Positions 32,385-41,494 of a DNA stretch of 62,102 nt are shown piece after piece. Location: NCBI GenBank assembly GCA_910587395.1, contig CAJULJ010000011.1, positions 1 through 62,102 of the forward strand. Direction: 5' to 3'. The notes under the pieces were generated by a model that did no database searches, was not told where the DNA came from, and saw only the letters and a list, made by a program, of their open reading frames with translations. Both the position numbers and the translations under genes were made by a program. Each line of letters starts with the position of its first letter. Position 1 is the stretch's first letter. This stretch comes from an uncultured Oscillospiraceae bacterium (GTDB lineage: Bacteria; Bacillota; Clostridia; Oscillospirales; Oscillospiraceae).

Positions 32385-33161
32385 ATGAACATTCATGTAT
32401 TGGCCGTGGGAGACGTGGTGGGGGATTCCGGAGTGGATTTCCTCTGCCGCCACCTGCCCGCCCTGCGCAAGCTTCACGGCGTTCACTTCACCGTGGTGTG
32501 CGGGGAGAACGCCGCCTGCAACGGTCTGCTCCCCGCGCAGGCGGACAGCATCTTCTCCGCCGGGGCGGATGTGATAACCATGGGAAATCATACGTGGGAT
32601 AAACAACAAATAGTCAAATATATGGAGCGCAGCCCTTATATCATCCGCCCCGCAAACTACACCGCTCGGGCTCCCGGCCGGGGCTGGGGGGTGTTCGACG
32701 GGCCCCGCGGTCTGCGCATCCGGGTGGCGGACCTCATCGGCCGGGTGGGGATGGACGCCAATTTTGACAATCCCTTCACCAAAATAGACGAGATTCTGAA
32801 ACAGGACGCCGCCGACCTGACCCTGGTGGATTTTCACGCCGAAGCCACCAGCGAAAAGGGAGCCATGGCCTGGCATTTGGATGGGCGGGTCCAGGCCCTG
32901 TGGGGCACCCACACCCATGTTCCCACCGCAGACTGCCAGGTGCTGCCGCAGGGGCTGGGGTTCGTCACCGACCTGGGTATGACGGGCCCCAGCCAGTCCG
33001 TCATCGGCATCAGGCCGGAGCAGGCCGTCAACCGGTTTATGGGCGGCCTGCCCCGCCGGTTCGAGCCCGCTCCCGGTCCCTGCAAGCTGAATGCGGTTCT
33101 CTTTGAAATCGACGCCAATGCCAAGCGCTGCGTCGCTCTCCAACGCCTCGACATCACCTGA
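32385..33161 (+). CDS. YmdB-type metallophosphoesterase (TIGR00282 family)
   Basis: 258 residues. Metal-binding motifs in order: VGDVVGDSG, GENAACN, MGNHTWD, DFHAEATSEK and GTHTHVPTAD, as in Bacillus YmdB, which has cyclic-nucleotide phosphodiesterase activity and affects biofilm and motility decisions. GGAGGT is spaced 6 nt from the ATG at 32385. The 145 nt before it contain a GGGC-TTC-GCCC stem and T-rich run that may end the helicase transcript. Confidence 0.93.
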   Translation: MNIHVLAVGDVVGDSGVDFLCRHLPALRKLHGVHFTVVCGENAACNGLLPAQADSIFSAGADVITMGNHTWDKQQIVKYMERSPYIIRPANYTARAPGRGWGVFDGPRGLRIRVADLIGRVGMDANFDNPFTKIDEILKQDAADLTLVDFHAEATSEKGAMAWHLDGRVQALWGTHTHVPTADCQVLPQGLGFVTDLGMTGPSQSVIGIRPEQAVNRFMGGLPRRFEPAPGPCKLNAVLFEIDANAKRCVALQRLDIT

Positions 33162-33283
33162 GCTGCTTTTTTGAGAAGAAAAAGCAGGGAAAAAGAAGCT
33201 TTTGATCCGCTGACAGCCGGGGTGCTGATCTGTTTTGCCTCCGCCCGGCGACCGGCGTATCCGAAAAGATGGAGGGATAGAAG

Positions 33284-34411
33284 ATGAAATTGCTCCACGC
33301 CTCCGACTTCCACCTGGATTCTCCCTTATCCGGCCTGCCGCCCGATCAGAGCGCCCTGCGCCGCCGGGAGCTGCGGGACATCCCTGCCCGGCTGGCAAAG
33401 CTGGCGCGGGAGGAGGTCGATCTGGTCCTTCTCCCCGGCGACCTGTTCGACGGCGTACGGGTGTATCCGGAGACCGTCCGGGCGCTGGCCCAGGCGTTGG
33501 CGGATATGGCCGTGCCCGTGTTCATCGCGCCGGGGAATCACGACTGTTATCACGAAAAATCGCCTTACGCCGCAGCCGCATGGCCTGACAATGTGTATAT
33601 CTTTACATCCCAGAAGCTGCAAGCGTTTGAGGTGCCTGATCTGGGCTGTGTAATCCACGGCTGTGCCTTTACGGCGCCCGGCCGGGAGGATGACCCGCTG
33701 TCCGGCTTCACCGCCCCTGAGGACGGAAGGCTCCACCTGCTCTGTGTCCATGGGGAGGTGGGGCTTGCGGGAAATTATGCGCCCATCCGGCCGAAATCGC
33801 TGGAAAGCAGCGGCGCGGCCTACGCCGCCCTGGGGCACATCCACGCCATGGGCAGCGGAAAAGCAGGCGGCACCCTCTGGGCCTATCCCGGCTGTCCCGA
33901 GGGCCGGGGCTTTGATGAGCTGGGGCCGAAGGGAGCGCTCATTGTGTCCCTCAACGAGCCTGGGCGGATGGCCGTTTCTTCCCCGGACGGCCCGTCCATG
34001 GCGTCCATCGATTTGGGCATGCAGCCTGCCGCAGCCAAATTTGTCCCTGTCTGCCGGCGGCAGTATCGCATTGAGACTGTGGAGCTGAGTGACTTTACAG
34101 CTGCTCTGCCCCAGGGAGAGAGTCCGGATTTGGTGCGCTTTCTCCTGACGGGGGAGAGCCGTGCCGCCCCGGATCTGACCGCCCTTGCCGCCCAAGCCGC
34201 GCCCCGCTTCTTCCATGTGGAGCTGCGGGACCGGACCACGCTGCCCACCGATTTGTGGGCCAGGGCGGAGGAGGACTCTCTCACCGGCCTGTTCCTGCGG
34301 GAAATGCGCGCCCGCCTGGATGCCGCGGGGGAGAGCGAAAAGGACAAGCTGCTGTTGGCTGCCCGGTTTGGCCTGGCGGCGCTGGAGGGAGGGGAGGACG
34401 TCCGGTCATGA
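33284..34411 (+). CDS. SbcD/YhaO-like DNA repair phosphoesterase
   Basis: 375 residues. Calcineurin-like phosphoesterase motifs: HASDFHLDSP, LPGDLFDG, APGNHDCY, CVHGEV and LGHIH. It probably forms a nuclease complex with the ATPase encoded next, as SbcD/Mre11 does with SbcC/Rad50. GGAGGG lies 7 nt before the ATG. The stop overlaps the next start by 4 nt (ATGA), which indicates translational coupling. Confidence 0.92.
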   Translation: MKLLHASDFHLDSPLSGLPPDQSALRRRELRDIPARLAKLAREEVDLVLLPGDLFDGVRVYPETVRALAQALADMAVPVFIAPGNHDCYHEKSPYAAAAWPDNVYIFTSQKLQAFEVPDLGCVIHGCAFTAPGREDDPLSGFTAPEDGRLHLLCVHGEVGLAGNYAPIRPKSLESSGAAYAALGHIHAMGSGKAGGTLWAYPGCPEGRGFDELGPKGALIVSLNEPGRMAVSSPDGPSMASIDLGMQPAAAKFVPVCRRQYRIETVELSDFTAALPQGESPDLVRFLLTGESRAAPDLTALAAQAAPRFFHVELRDRTTLPTDLWARAEEDSLTGLFLREMRARLDAAGESEKDKLLLAARFGLAALEGGEDVRS

Positions 34412-36342
34412 GGATCAAGAAAATGACCGCCACTTTCGGCGCGCTGGACAACGCCGTGCTGGAGCCCGGCGAGGGCCTCACCGTGATCTCCGCCCCCAAC
34501 GAGGCGGGTAAATCCACCTGGGCGGGCTTTTTGAAGGCCATGCTCTACGGCATCGACACCCGGGAGCGGGACAAGACCGGCTTTCTGGCAGACAAGACCC
34601 GCTACCAGCCCTGGTCGGGCGCGCCCTTGGCGGGAGAAATGCAGATTGAGTGGCAGGGGAGGGATGTGACCATCCGCCGCTTTCCCACCCGCGCCAACCC
34701 CTTCGGCGGCTTTGAGGCGGTGTACACCGCCACCGGCGACCCGGTCCCCGGCCTCACCGCCGCCGACGTGGGGGAACGGCTCACCGGGGTGGGCAGGGAG
34801 GTCTATCTTCGCTCCGCCTTTGTGGGACAGGGGGGCGCGGCCATCGGGGCCAGCAAGGAATTGGAGGCCCGGGTGTCCGCCCTGGCCACCTCCGGGCAGG
34901 AGGACGTGTCCTATTCCGCCGTGGAGCGCACGCTGAAGGACTGGCGCAACCGCCGCCGGGCCAACCGGGCCAACGGCCTGATCCCCCAGATGGAGGAAGA
35001 GAGGTCCGAGCTGGACCGTACCCTTCGGGAGATGGATGAAATCCGCCGCCGCAGGGCCCAGGCCGAGGAGCAGCTGGCCCGGTTGGAGGAGACGCAGAAA
35101 GGGCTGCAGGCCGACCTGGAAATCTGGGAGCGCCTGGAGCGCCACGAGCTCAACCGCCGCTATGCCGAGGCATACAGGGAGTGGGAGGAGGCTAAAGCCG
35201 CCTTCCCTGAGGACAAGCCCCACCCGGTGTTCGGCGCCATGACCGGGGAGGAGGCGTGGGCCTTCGCCCAGGAGAGGCAGAGGGAACGGGAGGCGGCAGA
35301 GGAGGAAAACCGCCGCCGGGAGGCCCGACGGGCCGAGGCAGAAAACCTGCTCCACCGCGGTCAGCAGGAAATGTTGATAGGCGGAATACTGGGCGCGTGT
35401 ATGCTTTTAATGGTTGCCGCTCAGTTCTTGGCTAGCCATTGGTTAATTGCGGTGCTGAGCGGCGCGGTGGTATTGGCCTGGGTCTATTGCCTGTTCCACG
35501 GGCGCAGGCTGATCCGCCGCGCCCGGGAGGAACAGGCCGCCTGTCGGCCCGTCCCCGTTCCCCAGGTGGGCGATCTGCTGAACCAGGCGGCGGGGTACCG
35601 GGAACAGTTGGCTAAGGTTCAGCAGGCCAGGGAGCTGGAAGCCGCCGCCCGCTGCCGGGTAGACGACCTGGCCGCCCAGGGCGGGCAGCTGGCGGACACG
35701 CTGGAGATGCTCTATCCGCCCGCCCAGTCCAAAGCGGCCACCGCCGCCCAGCTCAGCGCCACCCGGCGGGAGCTGGCCCGCGTCCGGGACGAGCTGGCCC
35801 GCACCGAGGGCATTCTGGCCCATATGGGCGGTTCCCAGGAGGCGGAGGACCGCCGGGGCGAGCTGGACGCCCAGCTTGCCCGGCGATTGGAGGAATACGA
35901 GGCGCTCACGATTGCGCTGGACGCTTTGGGCGCGGCCAACGATGCCCTGCGGCAGCGCTTCTCCCCGGCGGTGAACCAGAAGGCGGGGGAGCTGTTTGCC
36001 GCCCTCACCGGAGGCCGCTGGCCCCGGCTCACCCTGGCCCGTGACTTCTCCGCTCAGGCGGCGGGGGAGGACGGCGCTCTGCCCCGTCCGTCCCTGGCCC
36101 TGTCCGCCGGGACGGCGGAGCAGCTCTATCTGGCCGTCCGGCTGGCGGTGTGCGCGTTGACGGTTCCCGGCGCGCCCATTGTGCTGGACGACGCGCTGGC
36201 CGCCTTTGACGACGGCCGCATGGCTCTGGCGCTGGACCTGCTGGCGGAACAGGCCGAGGAGCGTCAGATCCTCCTGTTCTCCTGCCACAGCCGGGAGGCG
36301 GAATGGGCGAAGGCCCGCAATGTGTCCGTTATAAAACTCTGA
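34408..36342 (+). CDS. SbcC/YhaN-like AAA ATPase
   Basis: 644 residues. The N-terminal ATPase half has PNEAGKST near residue 30 and the C-terminal half has LSAGTAEQLYLAVRLAV and VLDDALAAFDD. Two Arg/Glu/Ala-rich coiled coils flank a hydrophobic double segment (about 322-364). Such a membrane hairpin is known in YhaN-type proteins and is absent from true SbcC, where a zinc hook is found. It is shorter than SbcC. A terminator follows 4 nt after the stop. Confidence 0.9.
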   Translation: MRIKKMTATFGALDNAVLEPGEGLTVISAPNEAGKSTWAGFLKAMLYGIDTRERDKTGFLADKTRYQPWSGAPLAGEMQIEWQGRDVTIRRFPTRANPFGGFEAVYTATGDPVPGLTAADVGERLTGVGREVYLRSAFVGQGGAAIGASKELEARVSALATSGQEDVSYSAVERTLKDWRNRRRANRANGLIPQMEEERSELDRTLREMDEIRRRRAQAEEQLARLEETQKGLQADLEIWERLERHELNRRYAEAYREWEEAKAAFPEDKPHPVFGAMTGEEAWAFAQERQREREAAEEENRRREARRAEAENLLHRGQQEMLIGGILGACMLLMVAAQFLASHWLIAVLSGAVVLAWVYCLFHGRRLIRRAREEQAACRPVPVPQVGDLLNQAAGYREQLAKVQQARELEAAARCRVDDLAAQGGQLADTLEMLYPPAQSKAATAAQLSATRRELARVRDELARTEGILAHMGGSQEAEDRRGELDAQLARRLEEYEALTIALDALGAANDALRQRFSPAVNQKAGELFAALTGGRWPRLTLARDFSAQAAGEDGALPRPSLALSAGTAEQLYLAVRLAVCALTVPGAPIVLDDALAAFDDGRMALALDLLAEQAEERQILLFSCHSREAEWAKARNVSVIKL

Positions 36343-36345
36343 AAA

Positions 36346-36372
36346 AAGCCCCTCTCCATCGGAGAGGGGCTT
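36346..36372 (+). terminator. Terminator of the SbcD/SbcC-like operon
   Basis: 12-bp perfect stem (aagcccctctcc / ggagaggggctt) with a 3-nt loop directly after the stop codon. TTAATTAG follows. Confidence 0.85.
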
Positions 36373-36460
36373 AATTAGTGCCGGTTTATGGGACTTTGCT
36401 TTAGGTATACTGACTTCAGAAAACAGGGGAGGCAGTCCCCGGCTGAAAGGAGTGTCCCAA

Positions 36461-36577
36461 ATGTACGAGATCGAATTTGTAAGAGGCCACGTGGAGGTTT
36501 ACCTGGACGGCGCGTTCTGCTTTTCCGCGGACACCCGGGGCGAGGCGGAGCGGGAAATCGAGCTGATGACCGCATGA
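36461..36577 (+). CDS. 38-residue protein, unknown
   Basis: An ATG at 36461 follows AAAGGAG by 9 nt. The reading frame encodes 38 residues starting MYEIEFVRGHVEVY and ending in GEAEREIELMTA. Its composition is protein-like: alternating beta-type residues, then an amphipathic Glu-rich helix. It is bounded by terminators on both sides, with TATACT at 36406-36411 and a GGGGA/TCCCC stem at 36426-36440 upstream. The family is not one I can name. Confidence 0.65.
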   Translation: MYEIEFVRGHVEVYLDGAFCFSADTRGEAEREIELMTA

Positions 36578-36581
36578 CGGA

Positions 36582-36615
36582 AAAGCGGCCCGTGGTGTGT
36601 TCCACGGGCCGCTTT
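36582..36615. terminator. Bidirectional terminator
   Basis: 14-bp stem (aaagcggcccgtgg / ccacgggccgcttt) with a 6-nt loop between the convergent 38-residue gene and htrA. The stem arms start and end in A and T runs, giving a U-rich end in either direction. Confidence 0.85.
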
Positions 36616-36634
36616 CACGCAGCGCTGTCAATGC

Positions 36635-38089
36635 TCAGGGGAAGAAATAGCTCCATGGGAAGTCGCTGAACGGGTCGTAGTAATTGCCATTGCCGCCGTA
36701 GGGGTCATTATAGCCTCCGCTGGCGGTCTGCCGGGGGGTGGGGTCGTCGGGCACGACCTGGCTGTCGTTTCGGACGCCGCCCTCCTGGGTGTTGTTCTCC
36801 TGCTCGTCAAAGGTGATGGTCAGGGTGATCTCCTCACCCATGCGGTAGACGGTGAGCTTGGCGCTCTGCCCCGCCTTGTAGGTGTTCTTGACCGACACCA
36901 TCTGGTTCATGCCGGTGATTTGGGTGTCGCCGATCCTGGTGATGATGTCGCCCTTTTTCAGCCCGGCCTGTTCGGCGCAGGAGCCCTCCTCCACGCTGCT
37001 GACAATGGCGCCCTGAGGCCACCCGAACCGCTGCATGTCATTTTCCGTAACGTCCTGGACAGTGATGCCCATATAGGGCCGCCCGGTAACGTAACCGTGC
37101 TCCATGAAGTCGGTGATGATGCCGATCACATCGTTAATGGGGATGGCGAAGCCGATGCCCTCAATAGTGGCCTGGGAGGACTGGCCGTTGTTGCTGAGCT
37201 TGGCGGAGGTGATGCCCACCACGCGCCCATAGCTGTCAAAGAGCGGGCCGCCGGAGTTGCCGGAGTTGATGGTGCAGTCGGTCTGAATCATATTCATCAC
37301 GGTGCCGTCGCTCATGGTGACGGAGCGGCCGGTGGCGGACACCGCGCCGGAGGTCATGGAGAAGGACAGGGTGCCCAGGGCGTTGCCGATGGTGCACACG
37401 GTCTCGCCCACCACCAGATCGTCAGAGTCGCCGATGACCACCGGCTTCAACCCGGAGACGCCGTCCACCTTCAGCACGGCCACGTCGTTGAGCTCCTCGC
37501 CGCCGATCAGCTTGGCGTCATAGGTCTCGCCGTTGTTCAGGGTGACCTTGATGGCGGTGGCCCCGTCGATGACGTGGTAGTTGGTGACGATGTAACCGTC
37601 TGTGCTGATGATGAAGCCGGAGCCCGCGCCGGAGGTCTGGTACTGGTAGATTCCCTGCTGGACCGTGGCCTGCACCGATATGCATACGGAGGAGTCGGCA
37701 TAGGCGGCGTTGATCTCCGCCAGGGTCATGGGGGTGAGCCCGTCGGCGCGCTTGATGCTGACCGGGGTGGGGTCGGTGTCGTTGCGGTAGATGGCGGTGC
37801 CGTTTTCATCCTCCGCGTCCCGGCCGTCGGAACCGGTGCGGTCAGCCTGGCCGGCGGGAGCGGCGAAGGCGTTGTAGACGGCGGCGCCGCCCACGCCCGC
37901 GCCGCCGCCCGCCAGGGCGCAGCACAGCACCAGGGCCACCGCCCTGCCCGCGCCGCCCGGCTTTTTCTTCTTGGGGCTCTGGGGCGGGGTGGGGGAAGAC
38001 TGGGGGGCCTCCCAGGGGTCGCCGGGCCGGGAAACGTAGCTGTAGTGGTAGGTGCTGTCGTTGTTGTTGAGTCCGTTTTGGTCGTACAT
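36635..38089 (-). CDS. htrA: HtrA/DegP-family serine protease
   Basis: 484 residues. A cytoplasmic Pro/Lys-rich N-terminus, one membrane segment (about 50-75), an extracytoplasmic trypsin-like domain with His172, Asp202 and Ser279 (GNSGG), and one PDZ domain near 355-440. The C-terminal 50 residues are Gly/Asn/Asp-rich and end in a very aromatic tail (DFPWSYFFP). It degrades misfolded envelope proteins. AAAGGAG is spaced 8 nt from the ATG. Confidence 0.94.
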   Translation of the reverse strand: MYDQNGLNNNDSTYHYSYVSRPGDPWEAPQSSPTPPQSPKKKKPGGAGRAVALVLCCALAGGGAGVGGAAVYNAFAAPAGQADRTGSDGRDAEDENGTAIYRNDTDPTPVSIKRADGLTPMTLAEINAAYADSSVCISVQATVQQGIYQYQTSGAGSGFIISTDGYIVTNYHVIDGATAIKVTLNNGETYDAKLIGGEELNDVAVLKVDGVSGLKPVVIGDSDDLVVGETVCTIGNALGTLSFSMTSGAVSATGRSVTMSDGTVMNMIQTDCTINSGNSGGPLFDSYGRVVGITSAKLSNNGQSSQATIEGIGFAIPINDVIGIITDFMEHGYVTGRPYMGITVQDVTENDMQRFGWPQGAIVSSVEEGSCAEQAGLKKGDIITRIGDTQITGMNQMVSVKNTYKAGQSAKLTVYRMGEEITLTITFDEQENNTQEGGVRNDSQVVPDDPTPRQTASGGYNDPYGGNGNYYDPFSDFPWSYFFP

Positions 38090-38269
38090 GGAAGTTTCTC
38101 CTTTCCAATTCCACGTCTGCGAAAATCTATGGATAAGCCGGGGCGGCTGTTTGGCGCCGCTCCCCTGTCGCTGAATATAAAATACACTTTAATTATGTCC
38201 AGAGTGTGTCATAGGCTCGAAATGATTTTGAATTTACGCTGAAAGTTTGCTGAAAACGCGCCTGCTTGT

Positions 38270-39463
38270 TCAGTCCTTTTTCGACGCTCCGTCCGTTTTC
38301 CGCCCGGAGCGCAGAATGGCATTGGTGTCCCGCGCGGCCAGGGCCAGGTCGTCCAGCACAGGGCGGAAGATGCCCAGCCTGGCCAGGTTGATGCACACCA
38401 GCAGCAGCAGGGGACCCACCACCATGCCCAGTACGCCCCCCAGCTTCATGCCCGCGTAGATGCCCACCAGGGACAGGATGGGGGACAGCCCGGTCTGATC
38501 GCCCAGAATTTTCGGTTCGGCGAACCGGCGAAACAGCACAATGACGCCCCACACCGCCATCAGCGCCGCCGCCTCGCCATACTGGGCCAGCACCATATCC
38601 ACCACCGCCCAGGGCACCATGACGGTACCCGCGCCGATGATGGGGATGAAGTCCAGCACCGCCAGCCCAAAGGCCAGCAGCAGACCATAGGGCTGACGCA
38701 TCAGCAAAAAGCCGACGGTGAGGATCATGAACACCCCGACGGACAAAATGAGCTGGCTCTTCACATAGCCGCCGAAGGCGCTCATGAAGATGTTCTTCAC
38801 CGAACGGCAGAAGTCCCGGGCCACCATGGGCACCCGGTCGGTGAGCTCAAACCGCAGACGGGGATAGTCGCCTGTGATGAAATAGCTGGCCATCATGAAC
38901 ACCACCAGGGCCACGGCAAAGCCGGAGACGTTGGCGGCCATGGAGGGGGCCTGGCCCGCCATCTGGGCGAACCAGCCGGAGAAGTCCAGCCCCTGCACCC
39001 AGCTCACCAGAGTGTTGGTCAAATCCTCGCTGGTGGTGATCACCTCGTTGGGAACCACACCGTTGAGTCCGGCGATCCAGCGCTGGACGCTGTTCACCAC
39101 CCCCAGCAGGCCGTTCAGGAAATCGTCCAGCACGGACTGCCGGTTGTCGAACAGGGAGCGCACCTGATCCACCGCCATCCAGCCCAGGCCGAAGAGGATG
39201 CCGCCGATGACGGCGAACACCAGCACCACCAGCACCATGGAAATGGCCTTTCGGGAGACATTGGTTTTCCGCTGGAGCCACCGCACCGCCGGATTGAGCA
39301 GCCAGGCCAGCACCAGGGCGCACAGGAAGGGGCTGAGCAGGGAGGCCAGGGGCAGCCCCACCCAGATCAGCAGCGCCGCCGCGCCCAGGGCCAGCGCCCC
39401 CCGCAGGCCCAGCCGGAGCCAGAGCTGGCCCCGCTCATGCCAGGAAAGCTGTGTGTTTTCCAT
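38270..39463 (-). CDS. AI-2E family transporter (YtvI-like permease)
   Basis: 397 residues from the ATG at 39463, which has AAGGTG 7 nt upstream. The promoter at 39501-39529 rules out the longest frame. Eight or so membrane segments with the PF01594 blocks (GGYVKSQLILSVGVF, FIPIIGAGTVMVPWA, GMVVGPLLLL). The family includes AI-2 exporters, Na+/H+ antiporters and the sporulation protein YtvI; the substrate here is unknown. It is divergent from an ABC transporter gene. Confidence 0.9.
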   Translation of the reverse strand: MENTQLSWHERGQLWLRLGLRGALALGAAALLIWVGLPLASLLSPFLCALVLAWLLNPAVRWLQRKTNVSRKAISMVLVVLVFAVIGGILFGLGWMAVDQVRSLFDNRQSVLDDFLNGLLGVVNSVQRWIAGLNGVVPNEVITTSEDLTNTLVSWVQGLDFSGWFAQMAGQAPSMAANVSGFAVALVVFMMASYFITGDYPRLRFELTDRVPMVARDFCRSVKNIFMSAFGGYVKSQLILSVGVFMILTVGFLLMRQPYGLLLAFGLAVLDFIPIIGAGTVMVPWAVVDMVLAQYGEAAALMAVWGVIVLFRRFAEPKILGDQTGLSPILSLVGIYAGMKLGGVLGMVVGPLLLLVCINLARLGIFRPVLDDLALAARDTNAILRSGRKTDGASKKD

Positions 39464-39500
39464 GCCGGACACCTTCTTCATCTCATAAAATGTAGAGAAT

Positions 39501-39529
39501 ATTATAAGCCATCCGCTAAGTCTTGACAA
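39501..39529 (-). promoter_or_regulatory. Promoter of the AI-2E family gene
   Basis: On the minus strand TTGTCA (39524-39529), a 17-nt spacer, then TATAAT (39501-39506). Its -35 box overlaps that of the plus-strand promoter at 39523. Confidence 0.75.
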
Positions 39530-39551
39530 GCCAAAACCTTTCGGGTAAACT
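39523..39551 (+). promoter_or_regulatory. Promoter of the ABC transporter gene
   Basis: Consensus TTGACA (39523-39528), a 17-nt spacer, then TAAACT (39546-39551), 60 nt before the ATG. The -35 box lies in CTTGACAAG, shared with the divergent promoter. Confidence 0.75.
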
Positions 39552-39611
39552 AACTATTTATTAAAGTTTGACCCGGCTGTCAAAATTTTTTTGTAAAAGG
39601 AGTGTCCTCAT

Positions 39612-41357
39612 ATGGCTTCCAACCGGTTCCAGCGGGGCTACGTGCCTATTTTCCTGTCCTATTATAAACCTCACCTGAAGCTGTTTATTCTCGATATGGC
39701 CTGCGCCCTGGGCATCGCCCTGGTGGATCTGACCTTTCCCGCCGCCTCCCGGGAGGCGCTGAACACCCTGCTGCCCCAGAGGCTGTACGCCGCTTTCTTC
39801 ACCGTCATGGCCATTCTGCTGGGGGCCTATGTGCTGCGCTCGGTGATGTACTTCATCGTCACCTACTGGGGGCACATGATGGGCGTGCGCATCGAGGCGG
39901 ATATCCGCAGGGACCTGTTCGGCCACATGCAGGACCTGTCCTTCTCCTTTTACGACAAGAACCGCACCGGCCAGCTCATGAGCCGGGCCACCAACGACCT
40001 GTTTGAGATCACCGAGCTGGCCCACCACGGACCGGAGGATCTGTTCATCTCGTCGGTCACTCTCATCGGCGCGTTCTGCATGATGGCCGCCATCCAGTGG
40101 AAGCTGGCCCTCATTGTCTTTGCCGTGGTGCCCATTTTCGTGGTGTTCACCATCATCCAGCGCAGGCGGATGATGACGGCCTCCGTGCGGCAGAAGCAGA
40201 CCATGGCGGGCATCAACGGACAATTGGAGTCCTCCATCTCCGGGATGCGCACCGCCAAGGCCTTCGCCAGTGAGGATCAGGAGGACCAGAAGTTTCAGGC
40301 CGCCAATGAGCAGTTCAAGGGGGCCAAGCGGGATTATTACAAGGCCATGGCCATTTATCACAGCGGGCTGGAGTTCGCCCTGCCCGTCATGAATGTGCTC
40401 ACTGTGGCGGCGGGCGGCTGGTTCATCATGCGGGGTGAGATGGATTTCGTTGATCTGGTCACCTTCACCTTGTATATCTCCACCTTCCTGACCCCGGTGC
40501 GCAAGCTGGCCGCCTTTGTGGAACAGTTCCTCAACGGCATGGCGGGCTTCAAGCGCTTCGTGGAGCTGATGCGGGTGGAGCCCGCCGTCCAGGACGCCCC
40601 GGACGCCCGGGAGATGGGGACGGCAAAGGGCGACATCCTGGTGGACGACGTGTCCTTCCACTACGAGGACGGTCCGGCGGTGCTGGACCACGTATCCATC
40701 CATATCCCCCAGGGGGAGACGGTGGCGGTGGTGGGGCCCTCCGGCGGCGGCAAGTCCACGCTGTGCCAGCTCATCCCCCGGTTTTACGACGTGACGGGGG
40801 GCCGCATTCTGGTGGACGGCCAGGACGTGCGGGAGGTGACCCAGCGCTCTCTGCGCCACAACATCGGCATCGTCCAGCAGGACGTGTTCCTGTTCGCGGG
40901 GACGATTTTGGAGAACATCCGCTACGGCCGCCCCGACGCCACCGAGGCCGAGGTGGTGGAGGCCGCCAAGCGGGCGGAGATCTATGATGACATCATGTCC
41001 ATGCCCGATGGATTCCAAACCTATGTAGGCGAGCGGGGCGTGATGCTGTCCGGCGGGCAGAAGCAGCGGGTGTCCATTGCCCGCATCTTCCTGAAAAACC
41101 CGTCCATCCTCATTCTGGACGAGGCTACCTCCGCCCTGGATTCTGTGACGGAGGCCCGCATCCAGTCCGCCTTTGACGAGCTGGCAAAGGGCCGCACCAC
41201 CCTCATCATCGCCCACCGCCTGTCCACCATCCGCTCCGCCCACCGGATCATCGTGGTGGACGAGAACCACATCCTGGAGGAGGGCACCCACGAGCAGCTG
41301 CTGGCGGCGGGCGGGGAGTATGCCCAGCTCTACAATGCCCAGAAGCGGGTGGTGTAG
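39612..41357 (+). CDS. ABC half-transporter (permease-ATPase fusion)
   Basis: 581 residues. Six membrane segments in residues 15-310 are followed by an ATPase domain: Walker A GPSGGGKST near 375, signature LSGGQKQRVSIAR near 479, Walker B ILILDEATSALD and a switch His in IIAHRLS. It should form a homodimer or pair with another half-transporter. It resembles MsbA/LmrA-type exporters of lipids, peptides or drugs. No partner gene is adjacent. AAAAGGAG lies 9 nt from the ATG. Confidence 0.93.
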   Translation: MASNRFQRGYVPIFLSYYKPHLKLFILDMACALGIALVDLTFPAASREALNTLLPQRLYAAFFTVMAILLGAYVLRSVMYFIVTYWGHMMGVRIEADIRRDLFGHMQDLSFSFYDKNRTGQLMSRATNDLFEITELAHHGPEDLFISSVTLIGAFCMMAAIQWKLALIVFAVVPIFVVFTIIQRRRMMTASVRQKQTMAGINGQLESSISGMRTAKAFASEDQEDQKFQAANEQFKGAKRDYYKAMAIYHSGLEFALPVMNVLTVAAGGWFIMRGEMDFVDLVTFTLYISTFLTPVRKLAAFVEQFLNGMAGFKRFVELMRVEPAVQDAPDAREMGTAKGDILVDDVSFHYEDGPAVLDHVSIHIPQGETVAVVGPSGGGKSTLCQLIPRFYDVTGGRILVDGQDVREVTQRSLRHNIGIVQQDVFLFAGTILENIRYGRPDATEAEVVEAAKRAEIYDDIMSMPDGFQTYVGERGVMLSGGQKQRVSIARIFLKNPSILILDEATSALDSVTEARIQSAFDELAKGRTTLIIAHRLSTIRSAHRIIVVDENHILEEGTHEQLLAAGGEYAQLYNAQKRVV

Positions 41358-41393
41358 GAAGCAGAGAGAATTTGTGAAAAAAGAAAAAAGGGC

Positions 41394-41422
41394 TTGCTTT
41401 TTCCGCTACGCTCTGCTATGCT
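41394..41422 (+). promoter_or_regulatory. Promoter of the rubrerythrin gene
   Basis: TTGCTT (41394-41399), a 17-nt spacer, then TATGCT (41417-41422). The start would fall near 41429, at the edge of the palindromes described separately. Confidence 0.6.
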
Positions 41423-41430
41423 TAAATAAG

Positions 41431-41452
41431 AATGATTCTCATTAAGAGAATC
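41431..41452 (+). promoter_or_regulatory. Fur/PerR-like operator overlapping rbr transcript start
   Basis: Two overlapping inverted repeats: AATGA-TTC-TCATT (41431-41443), which matches the core of the Fur box, and GATTCTC-ATTAA-GAGAATC (41434-41452). They lie just downstream of the -10 box, a position suited to repression. PerR control of rubrerythrin is known in Clostridium; its presence here is inference. Confidence 0.55.
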
Positions 41453-41494
41453 AAGGTTCAATTGAAACAAAATCAACATGAGGAGGAATACATC

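Noticed and set aside
33163..33187. Stem CTGCTTTTT / AAAAAGCAG after the YmdB-type gene
   Set aside because: The stem is A-T rich and no U-tract follows in the plus direction, so it was not called a terminator.
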